A stretch of 19,521 nucleotides of DNA from Candidatus Pacearchaeota archaeon (GTDB lineage Archaea; Nanobdellota; Nanobdellia; Pacearchaeales; GW2011-AR1): positions 1 to 19,521 of the forward strand of contig JAPLXX010000049.1 in NCBI GenBank assembly GCA_026395855.1. The letters run 5' to 3'. Under the pieces are notes generated by a model that was not told the origin of the DNA, did no database searches, and saw nothing but the letters and a program-made list of their open reading frames with translations. The position numbers and the translations under genes are program-made. Numbering within the stretch: the stretch's first letter is position 1; each line of letters begins with the position of its first letter. Below are positions 6,704 through 12,958 of the stretch, one piece after another.

Positions 6704-7918
6704 TTATTCATATCTCAGTGCATCAGCAGGCTTTAATTTTGCAGCCTGCATTGCAGGAAGAACACCTGAAGCAGCACCTACTATGAATGAAAAAAACAGC
6801 GCTCCTAAAATTAATGGAAGCCCGAAAACAGCCTGCAAATAAGTTGTTCCGAGCTGGGCTGTTGCAATATATTCAACACTTTTTCCTATGCCAACACCAA
6901 GCAGAATTCCTATAGCTCCTCCGACCAATCCAAGAAGCCCTGATTCTATTAAAAAGATAAGAAATATATCTTGATTTTTTGCTCCGACAGCTTTCATGAT
7001 TCCTATTTCCCTTGTTCTTTCAAGAACAGAGGTATACATAGTGTTCATTATTCCGATACCACCGACGATAAGGGAAATCCCCGCAATTCCCACAAAAACA
7101 GCCTGAACAACCGCAAAAATATTTGTGAAAGTTTCCAAAAGCTGGGAAAAAGACTGAACAAAAAATGTTTCCTGCCCTTCTTTTTGGTCTTTTTCTTTTC
7201 TCAGAGCTTTTTCTATATCTGCAGCAACTTCGTCAGGATTAAATCCTTTTTCTGTTTTAGCGACAATAGTTCCTTCGTCATTTCCGGTATTAAATAAGCC
7301 TTGGAAAGTTTCTTTCTCCATCCAGACAGAATTATCATCTCCTGAATTTCCCTGTTTTTTTAAAACGCCGACAATTTCAAATTCTTTTCCTTTTATTTCT
7401 ATCTTGCTTCCAAGCCTTAGCTTTTTATCCCACAAACTTCCAAAAACATGATTGTAGCCAACGACAACTTTGGATTTGTCAGTATCTTTTATTTGTCTTC
7501 CTTCTATAGGCTGTAAAGAATCTATATTTCCGAATATTTCCAGGTATTTTTCATTTACTCCGGATATCATCACTATTTCCTGCTCTTTGTCATTCACAAC
7601 AATGCCTGTTCTTGTCAGCGCACCTTCTGCATCTTCAACTCCATTGACTTTTTTTACAACTTCTAAATCATTTTTATTAAGAATTAATTCTTGTTCTGTA
7701 ACAGAACCAGGTGCTGCAAAAACTTTTGGCGAGATAAGTATTTTATCTCCGCCGACCTGCTGAAACTGGTCATCAATAAACCCCTGCAATCCCTGCCCAA
7801 GAGATATGAGAGAAACAACAGCAGCTATGCCTATGAAAATTCCAAGAATAGTAAGCCAGCTTCTCAGTCCTCTGTGCCTAAGGTTTCCGAATGCGAGAAA
7901 GAAATAATCTTTTAACAT
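6704..7918 (-). CDS. ABC transporter permease, MacB/FtsX type
   Basis: 404 residues with the classic four-helix MacB layout: helix 1 at about 21-43 (WLTILGIFIGIAAVVSLISL), a large extracytoplasmic MacB_PCD domain (about 45-260), then three helices at roughly 267-292, 318-346 and 363-388. The coupling region ERTREIGIMKAVGAKNQDI (300-318) and the terminal QAAKLKPADALRYE are typical of the family. Such proteins transmit ATPase strokes across the membrane rather than forming a classic channel. It follows the Ig-like protein by 5 bases and uses the ATPase encoded at 8858-9583. Substrate unknown: export of lipids, peptides or surface proteins are options. Confidence 0.92.
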   Translation of the reverse strand: MLKDYFFLAFGNLRHRGLRSWLTILGIFIGIAAVVSLISLGQGLQGFIDDQFQQVGGDKILISPKVFAAPGSVTEQELILNKNDLEVVKKVNGVEDAEGALTRTGIVVNDKEQEIVMISGVNEKYLEIFGNIDSLQPIEGRQIKDTDKSKVVVGYNHVFGSLWDKKLRLGSKIEIKGKEFEIVGVLKKQGNSGDDNSVWMEKETFQGLFNTGNDEGTIVAKTEKGFNPDEVAADIEKALRKEKDQKEGQETFFVQSFSQLLETFTNIFAVVQAVFVGIAGISLIVGGIGIMNTMYTSVLERTREIGIMKAVGAKNQDIFLIFLIESGLLGLVGGAIGILLGVGIGKSVEYIATAQLGTTYLQAVFGLPLILGALFFSFIVGAASGVLPAMQAAKLKPADALRYE

Positions 7919-7923
7919 AGGAG

Positions 7924-8796
7924 TTACCTCCTATCTGCTAATTTCTGTTTTCTTCTTTTCTTTATTTTTCTCCAGATATACCAAATAACTAACAGAACAA
8001 GAATAACCAAAACATAAGTTCCGGTGTTGCTTTTGGTTATCAATCCAAGATTAAGAGCCTGCTCTTTTGTGTAAACTTTCACAGGAAGGTTTACTGTTTT
8101 TGTCTGGTCATTGTTATCAAAATCTTTGTATGAAATTTTTGCAGAAAGCACAGGGCTTTGGCTGTTGTAAATTACATCAAATGTTGCAGTATCTGAATCA
8201 TCTGCACTGATTGTTCCTACAAAAACCTTGTCAGATGAAAGCAGAGTAAATCCCTGGGGAAAAATCTGAACAGTTATTGATTTTATTTCTCCAAGTCCTA
8301 AATTTACTATATTAAGGGAAAGTTGCCCTTCTTTTCCGAGAATAGCTGTTTCTCTTGTCTCTGCTGAGAAATCAAGGTCTGTTTTTGCAGAAACTCTTAT
8401 TCCGAAATTTCCTGTCTTTGTGAGATTTATTGTGTTGTTGCCAGCATCAGCATATTTGATTGTGTAAGGAATGCTATAATCTCCTGGTTTTATGTCTGTA
8501 GACGGCTTAAGTGTAAATGTAACAGAATCGTCGTCATCTTCGTCAATATCATCAATATCTTTCTGTGAGCTTCCTATAGCTGTGAAAGGAAGATTGTCCA
8601 GGACAAGACTGGCTGAAATATCTTCAATATCAAAATTCTCATTGTTTTCTATATTAAGAGAGACTTTGCCTTCTTCTCCGGGATATAGTGTGACATAATC
8701 TGCATTAACCAATAGTGCAGATGCAAAAGAAATCATTCCAAATATGTAAATTAATAATATGGCTAATCCAATAATTATCTTTGATGTTTTTTTCAT
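7924..8796 (-). CDS. Secreted, membrane-anchored Ig-like (CARDB/S-layer type) protein of an ABC operon
   Basis: 290 residues. An N-terminal signal/anchor helix (about 7-28, IIIGLAILLIYIFGMISFASA) is followed by two beta-rich repeats: residues ~30-135 (LYPGEEGKVSLNIENNENFD, KPGDYSIPYTIKY) and ~140-245 (LGKEGQLSLNIVNLGLGEI, SAKISYKDFDNND). Both resemble CARDB/NPCBM-type Ig-like modules of archaeal surface proteins. A second helix (about 262-279) and a tail rich in Lys/Arg end the protein, so most of it is outside the cell. Location between an ABC ATPase (61 bases upstream) and the permease (5 bases downstream) suggests an external partner of the transporter. Exact role unknown. Confidence 0.75.
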   Translation of the reverse strand: MKKTSKIIIGLAILLIYIFGMISFASALLVNADYVTLYPGEEGKVSLNIENNENFDIEDISASLVLDNLPFTAIGSSQKDIDDIDEDDDDSVTFTLKPSTDIKPGDYSIPYTIKYADAGNNTINLTKTGNFGIRVSAKTDLDFSAETRETAILGKEGQLSLNIVNLGLGEIKSITVQIFPQGFTLLSSDKVFVGTISADDSDTATFDVIYNSQSPVLSAKISYKDFDNNDQTKTVNLPVKVYTKEQALNLGLITKSNTGTYVLVILVLLVIWYIWRKIKKRRKQKLADRR

Positions 8797-8857
8797 TTTG
8801 CTTAAAATCTCCTAAGATTTATTCCTTATAAACTTTTCCCTTGTAACCATTAAAAAG

Positions 8858-9583
8858 TTAAGACTTCTTTATAATTTTCCAGCTTCTGCCGGATTTTTTT
8901 GTAACTTTTTCTATTTTTCCGTCTTTCAGCCAGTAAATTGTCTTAGCGTATCTTTCTGCAATCTCTGGTGCATGTGTGACAATGATTATTGTTTTTCCCT
9001 CAGAATTCAGCTTTGTAAGAAAATCCATTATTTTTATTTCTGTCTTGCTGTCAAGATTTCCCGTCGGCTCATCTGCAAGTATAACTTCTGGATCATTTGA
9101 AAGTGAGCGTGCTATAGCAACCCTTTGCTGCTGTCCTCCTGAAAGCTGATTTGGATAATGATCCATCCTGTCTGTCAAGTCAACAAGATGCAAAAGAGAT
9201 TCTGCTCTTTCTTCTCTCTGTTCCCTGCTCATTCCCTGAAAAAGCATTGGAAGCATGACATTTTCCTTTGCTGTTAAGTTATGAATAAGATTAAACTGCT
9301 GGAAAATAAATCCTATCTTTTTGCCCCTTATCTGCGCAAGCTCTGATTCTTCAAGATGTTCTATATCCTGCCCGTCAAGAAAAATTTCTCCGTGAGTTGC
9401 CAGATCCAGGCTTCCTGTAAGATTCATGCCCGTGCTTTTTCCAGAGCCAGACGGTCCCATTATTGCAACAAAATCCCCTTTCTCTATTTTTATATCAATG
9501 CCATCAACAGCTTTGACTACATTATCGCCCATGTAGTAATATTTGGAGACTTTTCTTAGCTCAATGATATTCGTTTTTTCCAT
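8858..9583 (-). CDS. ABC transporter ATP-binding protein, MacB/LolD type
   Basis: 241 residues with a complete nucleotide-binding set: Walker A GPSGSGKST (43-51), Q-loop FIFQQFNL with Q95, signature LSGGQQQR (147-154), Walker B VILADEPTGNLDSKT (about 167-181) and the switch histidine in VTHAPE (204). The ADEPTGNLDS wording is typical of the LolD/MacB/FtsE group, matching the FtsX-type permease downstream. Residues after Walker A read STGMNLTGSLD where most relatives have STLMNIIGxLD. The C-terminus adds about 20 basic residues. First gene of the operon; a TATA-like CTTAAAG lies about 24 bases upstream. Confidence 0.93.
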   Translation of the reverse strand: MEKTNIIELRKVSKYYYMGDNVVKAVDGIDIKIEKGDFVAIMGPSGSGKSTGMNLTGSLDLATHGEIFLDGQDIEHLEESELAQIRGKKIGFIFQQFNLIHNLTAKENVMLPMLFQGMSREQREERAESLLHLVDLTDRMDHYPNQLSGGQQQRVAIARSLSNDPEVILADEPTGNLDSKTEIKIMDFLTKLNSEGKTIIIVTHAPEIAERYAKTIYWLKDGKIEKVTKKSGRSWKIIKKS

Positions 9584-9603
9584 ATGCCTGCTCAGAGCCA
9601 GCG

Positions 9604-9610
9604 CTTTAAG
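9604..9610 (-). promoter_or_regulatory. Promoter of the ABC transporter operon
   Basis: Minus strand CTTAAAG, centred about 24 bases upstream of the ATPase ATG at 9583. It is paired with the divergent rpo10 box in a 74-base intergenic region. Confidence 0.4.
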
Positions 9611-9627
9611 AACTTTTCTATAGGAAG

Positions 9628-9638
9628 TTTTAAAAATA
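9628..9638 (+). promoter_or_regulatory. Promoter of rpo10
   Basis: TTTTAAAAATA, centred 25 bases before the rpo10 ATG, preceded by GGAAG as a possible BRE. Spacing fits leaderless transcription. Confidence 0.5.
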
Positions 9639-9657
9639 ACATTTAAGAGTTAATTAT

Positions 9658-9855
9658 ATGATAATTCCTATTCGATGCTTTAGCTGCGGAAAACCAATAA
9701 GCCACCTGTGGGAAGAATTTAAGAAACGGGTTGCTAATGGAGAAAAGTCGAAAAAAGTCCTCGATGAATTAGGCTTGGAAAGATTCTGCTGCAGATCAAT
9801 GTTTCTTGGCCAGGAAGATTACATAGAGCTTGTCGCAAAATTCAAGAAAGCGTGA
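9658..9855 (+). CDS. rpo10: DNA-directed RNA polymerase subunit Rpo10 (subunit N)
   Basis: 65 residues, normal for Rpo10, a small zinc protein that helps hold Rpo3-Rpo11 to the large subunits. The zinc site is complete: CFSCGKP (Cys7, Cys10) and RFCCRSMFLG (Cys44, Cys45), plus VLDELGLERFCCR. In many archaea rpo10 follows uS9; here it stands alone on the opposite strand about 9 kb away, with its own TATA box. Confidence 0.96.
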   Translation: MIIPIRCFSCGKPISHLWEEFKKRVANGEKSKKVLDELGLERFCCRSMFLGQEDYIELVAKFKKA

Positions 9856-9865
9856 ATAATTTAGA

Positions 9866-10834
9866 TTATAATCTTATTTCTTTATCTAGCCATTCAATTT
9901 TCTTTCCTTGCTTTCTTTGCCAGAATATATCTTCCCAAATATAATGGACTGCTAAAACAGCCCACTTTTCCCAATTTTTGTTTACATATTCTATTATTTT
10001 TTCTGTTGGAACTAATTTTTTATTGAAGAGCAAATGAGATAAAATTTTTTGCTGCCAAGATGCAACATGCTCAAATAGATTATAATGATGCAAGGATTCC
10101 TGTAACAAAATACGGGCTGTTTCAGGGCCAACGCCGTATAGTTTTAGCAACTTTTCTTTTGCTTTGTCTACTTGAAGTTTTCTGAGTTCAAATTCATCAA
10201 TTTTCTCTTCAACAAATGTTTTTGATAATTTAATGAATAATTTTGCTCTATAACCCACCTTTAAACTTCTTAATTCATCTTCAGGAACGTTAATCATGTC
10301 TTTTGGGTTCCAAAAAGAATACACCTCTTTGTTATCAAATTTAACTTTTGTTCCATATTTTTCCAGCATCACATTGGTCATCTGTACTGTTCTTTTAACA
10401 ACAGTATTTTGTAGAAATATTCCTATCATAAGAAGTTCATATAAATTCTGTGCGCAACTACTATGCATTCCATACCATCTTTTTAAAAAAGGGGAGAGTA
10501 TTTTATCTTCTTTAAATTTTTCAAAAAATTCTGAAATATCTCTTTTAAATTCAAATCTATAATTCAATTCTTCTATAATTTTTTCTATCTCTCCCGAAGG
10601 TAGTTTATATTTAGAGAAAATCGCTAGTTTAATCTTCGGCTTTTTAATAGAGCCAATGTTTTCCATTTTAATGCCATAAATTTTATTATTTATATTAAGA
10701 ACAAACCAATATTTCCCCTTTTCATAACTTTTTGTATAATCTGGGTAATAAGATGGCTTGAAAACAGTGGCGTCGAAATTATAAGGACTTTTTGGAGTTA
10801 TTTCAATTAGTTTCCTTTCATTTAATTCTTTCAT
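9866..10834 (-). CDS. HhH-GPD superfamily DNA glycosylase (AlkA/OGG-like)
   Basis: 322 residues from ATG at 10834. A longer frame to 10975 runs through the 5S rRNA gene and is rejected; a TATA box sits 26 bases before 10834. The N-terminal ~100 residues resemble the AlkA/OGG substrate-side fold. A helical domain begins with NLYELLMIGIFLQNTVVKRT (130-149), followed by a helix-hairpin-helix with LYGVGPETARILL (232-244). No lysine at the OGG/Nth position suggests a monofunctional enzyme for alkylated or deaminated bases. The region where the catalytic Asp is expected reads LFEHVASWQQKIL, so the aspartate is not evident. Subfamily and activity uncertain. Confidence 0.75.
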   Translation of the reverse strand: MKELNERKLIEITPKSPYNFDATVFKPSYYPDYTKSYEKGKYWFVLNINNKIYGIKMENIGSIKKPKIKLAIFSKYKLPSGEIEKIIEELNYRFEFKRDISEFFEKFKEDKILSPFLKRWYGMHSSCAQNLYELLMIGIFLQNTVVKRTVQMTNVMLEKYGTKVKFDNKEVYSFWNPKDMINVPEDELRSLKVGYRAKLFIKLSKTFVEEKIDEFELRKLQVDKAKEKLLKLYGVGPETARILLQESLHHYNLFEHVASWQQKILSHLLFNKKLVPTEKIIEYVNKNWEKWAVLAVHYIWEDIFWQRKQGKKIEWLDKEIRL

Positions 10835-10855
10835 AAAAATATAAAGAAGGATTAT

Positions 10856-10863
10856 ATTATAAA
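10856..10863 (-). promoter_or_regulatory. Promoter of the DNA glycosylase gene
   Basis: Minus strand TTTATAAT, centred about 26 bases before ATG 10834 and just after the 5S rRNA 3' end. It supports the shorter start and independent, leaderless transcription. Confidence 0.5.
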
Positions 10864-10879
10864 TTAACTGAAAAATATG

Positions 10880-10993
<114 letters not shown>

Positions 10994-11013
10994 GAAAAAT
11001 CAAGATATAGAGG

Positions 11014-11022
11014 TTTTATAAA
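11014..11022 (-). promoter_or_regulatory. Promoter of 5S rRNA
   Basis: Minus strand TTTTATAAA inside the palindrome GGTTTTATAAACC (11012-11024), centred about 25 bases before the 5S 5' end. Confidence 0.55.
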
Positions 11023-11024
11023 CC

Positions 11025-11034
11025 TTTTTATATA
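11025..11034 (+). promoter_or_regulatory. Promoter of tRNA-Leu(CAA)
   Basis: TTTTTATATA, centred about 35 bases upstream of the tRNA at 11065. It nearly abuts the divergent 5S box. Confidence 0.5.
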
Positions 11035-11064
11035 CGGAAGAAGTGTAAATTTCATGCTTTGTAC

Positions 11065-11148
11065 GCGGATGTGCCGGAGCGGTCAAACGGGACAGACTCA
11101 AAATCTGTTGGCTTAGTGCCTACAAAGGTTCGAATCCTTTCATCCGCA
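11065..11148 (+). tRNA. tRNA-Leu (anticodon CAA)
   Basis: 84-base class II cloverleaf: acceptor GCGGATG/CATCCGC, D arm CCG-GAGCGGTCAAA-CGG, anticodon stem ACAGA/TCTGT with loop CTCAAAA (anticodon CAA at 11099-11101, reading UUG), 15-base variable arm, T arm AAAGG-TTCGAAT-CCTTT, discriminator A, no encoded CCA. All standard positions are intact. A run of three small hairpins starts 2 bases after the discriminator. Confidence 0.97.
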
Positions 11149-11149
11149 T

Positions 11150-11231
11150 GACGCGAGCTATGCTCGCGGAAATCCTATGACGTGAATTTCCTGTTCACGG
11201 AAGTAATCGACGTGAGTTGTTCTCACGAAAA
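11150..11231 (+). repeat. Tandem hairpin cluster after tRNA-Leu (three units)
   Basis: Three units begin GACG, spaced 29-30 bases. Unit 1: CGCGAG (11152-11157) / CTCGCG (11163-11168), loop CTATG. Unit 2: CGTGAA (11181-11186) / TTCACG (11194-11199), loop TTTCCTG. Unit 3: CGTGAG (11211-11216) / CTCACG (11222-11227), loop TTGTT. Each stem is a perfect 6 bp and is followed by (G)GAA. Stem sequences differ between units while pairing is kept. The GGAAAT after unit 1 is also exactly complementary to ATTTCC in unit 2, permitting an alternative fold. Two related units follow tRNA-Gly (11993-12047). Confidence 0.85.
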
Positions 11232-11246
11232 TAATATTTGTTTTGG

Positions 11247-11321
11247 GCCCGGGTAGCTCAGCCTGGATAGAGCGAAAGGTTCCTAACCTTTAGGTCGCAG
11301 GTTCAAATCCTGTCTCGGGCG
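11247..11321 (+). tRNA. tRNA-Arg (anticodon CCT)
   Basis: 75-base cloverleaf: acceptor GCCCGGG/CTCGGGC (one G-U pair), D arm GCTC-AGCCTGGATA-GAGC, anticodon stem AAAGG/CCTTT with loop TTCCTAA (anticodon CCT at 11282-11284, reading AGG), variable AGGTC, T arm GCAGG-TTCAAAT-CCTGT, discriminator G. No CCA. It starts about 20 bases after the third hairpin and may share the tRNA-Leu transcript. Confidence 0.96.
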
Positions 11322-11337
11322 TTTGCTTATTTAAAAA

Positions 11338-11823
11338 TCAAGCAATAAAGTACAGAATAATAACTGTGTAGAACAAAACAATCAGCTCATTTGTTAAAAG
11401 ATATCTTCCTGAAATTTCATACCCTTCTTTCAACTTGAAGAACAGGTAAAGAATAATCACACACTGCATGAGAATTACATTAAAATAAATGAAAAAATTT
11501 GTGAAAAAGTATATTGCAGCTTCCTTTATGTAAGGAGTAATCATGGCTGTTATTATAAAGGTGATTATAAAGCCTATAAAGAAATCCCCCTTGCTTTTAT
11601 TTTCATCCAATGTTTTCTTTGAAAAAATTGAAAATAAGCTTTTTTGGAATAAGTTGGAAAAAGCATAAGCAAGGCTCAATCCTACAAACCACGAAGAAGG
11701 TGTCTTAATAAATGTAAAAACAGATTCAAATACCTTGAAATTAGTTATTTCAACCAGGATAATCAGTCCCATTAAGAGAAATATAAACAGTTCAAGAAAA
11801 AAGAAGTTGATAAATTTTCTCAT
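11338..11823 (-). CDS. Small integral membrane protein, unknown
   Basis: 161 residues, very rich in Phe, Ile and Leu. I see about four hydrophobic helices (roughly 5-25, 44-60, 80-100, 108-130) and a further one at the C-terminus (145-160). A basic loop with KKTLDENKSKGD lies between the second and third. No family motif recognised. Its stop is 17 bases from the tRNA-Arg 3' end on the opposite strand. Hydrophobic composition makes it more likely real than an antisense shadow, and no better frame overlaps it. A TATA-like box (TATTTATTAA, minus strand, 11846-11855) lies near 28 bases upstream. Confidence 0.6.
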   Translation of the reverse strand: MRKFINFFFLELFIFLLMGLIILVEITNFKVFESVFTFIKTPSSWFVGLSLAYAFSNLFQKSLFSIFSKKTLDENKSKGDFFIGFIITFIITAMITPYIKEAAIYFFTNFFIYFNVILMQCVIILYLFFKLKEGYEISGRYLLTNELIVLFYTVIILYFIA

Positions 11824-11885
11824 ATTTTTTAAACTGTTTTTTGATTAATAAATACTTCGATTAAGACTGTTTTTCAAATCAAAAA

Positions 11886-11895
11886 CCTTTAAAAC
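11886..11895 (+). promoter_or_regulatory. Promoter of tRNA-Gly (and probably secFD)
   Basis: CCTTTAAAAC, centred about 28 bases before the tRNA-Gly 5' end. No other TATA-like box is visible between tRNA-Gly and secF, so the transcript may continue into secF. Confidence 0.45.
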
Positions 11896-11918
11896 AAGTC
11901 ATTTTTTATACAGTTATC

Positions 11919-11989
11919 GCGCTGGTGGTTTAACGGTAGAATGTCAGCCTTCCAAGCTGAGGGCCCGGGTTCAACTCCCGGCCGGCGCA
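11919..11989 (+). tRNA. tRNA-Gly (anticodon TCC)
   Basis: 71-base cloverleaf: acceptor GCGCTGG/CCGGCGC (one U-G pair), short D arm, anticodon stem TCAGC/GCTGA with loop CTTCCAA (anticodon TCC, reading GGA), T arm CCGGG-TTCAACT-CCCGG, discriminator A. No encoded CCA. Two hairpin units follow within 4 bases and then secF on the same strand. Confidence 0.96.
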
Positions 11990-11992
11990 TAC

Positions 11993-12047
11993 GACGTGAG
12001 TTGCCCTCACGAAAGTCAAACGACGTGAACTTCCTGTTCGCGGAAAT
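11993..12047 (+). repeat. Tandem hairpin cluster after tRNA-Gly (two units)
   Basis: Unit 4: CGTGAG (11995-12000) / CTCACG (12006-12011), loop TTGCC. Unit 5: CGTGAA (12024-12029) / TTCGCG (12037-12042) with one G-U pair, loop CTTCCTG. Spacing is 29 bases. Unit 4 resembles unit 3 and unit 5 resembles unit 2 of the cluster behind tRNA-Leu. The cluster fills the whole gap between tRNA-Gly and the secF ATG at 12053. Confidence 0.82.
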
Positions 12048-12052
12048 CAAAA

Positions 12053-12958
12053 ATGGAAGAAAAATTAAAAACAGGCCTCACAAGATTTTACGACAGATAT
12101 TACAAGCTGCTGCTCTTAATTCCAGCAATAATTCTTTTATTGTCTTTTATTTACATGGGGGTTTTCTATTCAAAAAACGGTGATTTTGTAAAAAAAGATA
12201 TATCTCTGACAGGAGGAACTTCTGTTACAATTTATGAAAAAATTTCTATTGACAAAATTCAGTCAGATCTTTCAGGGAAATTAGAAGAAGTGGAAGTGAG
12301 GGAAATTTCTGATTTAATTACCAGGGAGCAGAAAGCAATTATAATTGAAACAAAATCAGATGCAGATACAACAAAAAAGGTGCTTGAAGAGTATTTAGGA
12401 CACACCCTTACTGCAGAAAATAGCAGCTTTGAATTTACAGGCTCTTCATTGAGCAGTAGTTTCTTTAAACAGCTGGTAATTGCAGTAATTATCGCTTTTA
12501 TTTTGATGACTCTAGTGGTATTTATTATTTTCAGGACATTTGTTCCGTCAATGGCAGTAGTCTTATCCGCATTTGCAGATATATTCATGACTCTGACAGC
12601 ATTTAATCTTCTAGGATTAAAACTTTCAAGCGCGGGAATTGTTGCTTTTTTAATGCTTATAGGATATTCGGTTGATACAGATATTCTTTTGACAAACAGG
12701 GTTTTGAGAAGGCAGGGACATTCCATAGACAGAAAAATCTGGGAAGCTTTCAAGACAGGAATAACCATGACTCTTGTTTCCCTTGTTGCAGTAGCTGTTG
12801 CGTTTATAGTAGTTGGTTCTTTTTCAGGGGTTTTAACTCAAATATTCACAGTTATTTTAGTTGGTCTTGGTTTTGATATATTCAATACATGGGTGACTAA
12901 TGCTTCCATAATTAAATGGTATGCCGTAAAGCTTGAAAAAAATGAAAATAAAGCTTAG
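12053..12958 (+). CDS. secF: Protein-export membrane protein SecF
   Basis: 301 residues, typical for archaeal SecF, which with SecD forms an RND-like complex assisting SecY-mediated export. Helix 1 at about 17-38 is followed by the SecF signature DISLTGGTSVTIYEK (about 49-63), an external domain to ~135, then five helices including VVLSAFADIFMTLTAFNLLG and GYSVDTDILLTNRVLRRQG (the conserved SVxDTDxL motif around residue 205-222). Its 3' end overlaps secD by 17 bases, implying coupled translation. The order secF-secD is the reverse of E. coli. The leader contains the hairpin cluster behind tRNA-Gly. Confidence 0.95.
   Translation: MEEKLKTGLTRFYDRYYKLLLLIPAIILLLSFIYMGVFYSKNGDFVKKDISLTGGTSVTIYEKISIDKIQSDLSGKLEEVEVREISDLITREQKAIIIETKSDADTTKKVLEEYLGHTLTAENSSFEFTGSSLSSSFFKQLVIAVIIAFILMTLVVFIIFRTFVPSMAVVLSAFADIFMTLTAFNLLGLKLSSAGIVAFLMLIGYSVDTDILLTNRVLRRQGHSIDRKIWEAFKTGITMTLVSLVAVAVAFIVVGSFSGVLTQIFTVILVGLGFDIFNTWVTNASIIKWYAVKLEKNENKA

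Noticed and set aside
11150..12047. CRISPR-like regular spacing of the hairpin units
   Set aside because: Only three and two units, no constant repeat with unique spacers; the units vary with compensatory changes and no cas genes are present.
11941..12183. 80-residue plus-strand frame
   Set aside because: It reads through tRNA-Gly, the hairpins and the start of secF in another frame.
12259..12768. 169-residue minus-strand frame
   Set aside because: Antisense shadow of secF.
12933..12941. TTG start of SecD
   Set aside because: ATG at 12942 is a better start and leaves a modest 17-base overlap with secF.
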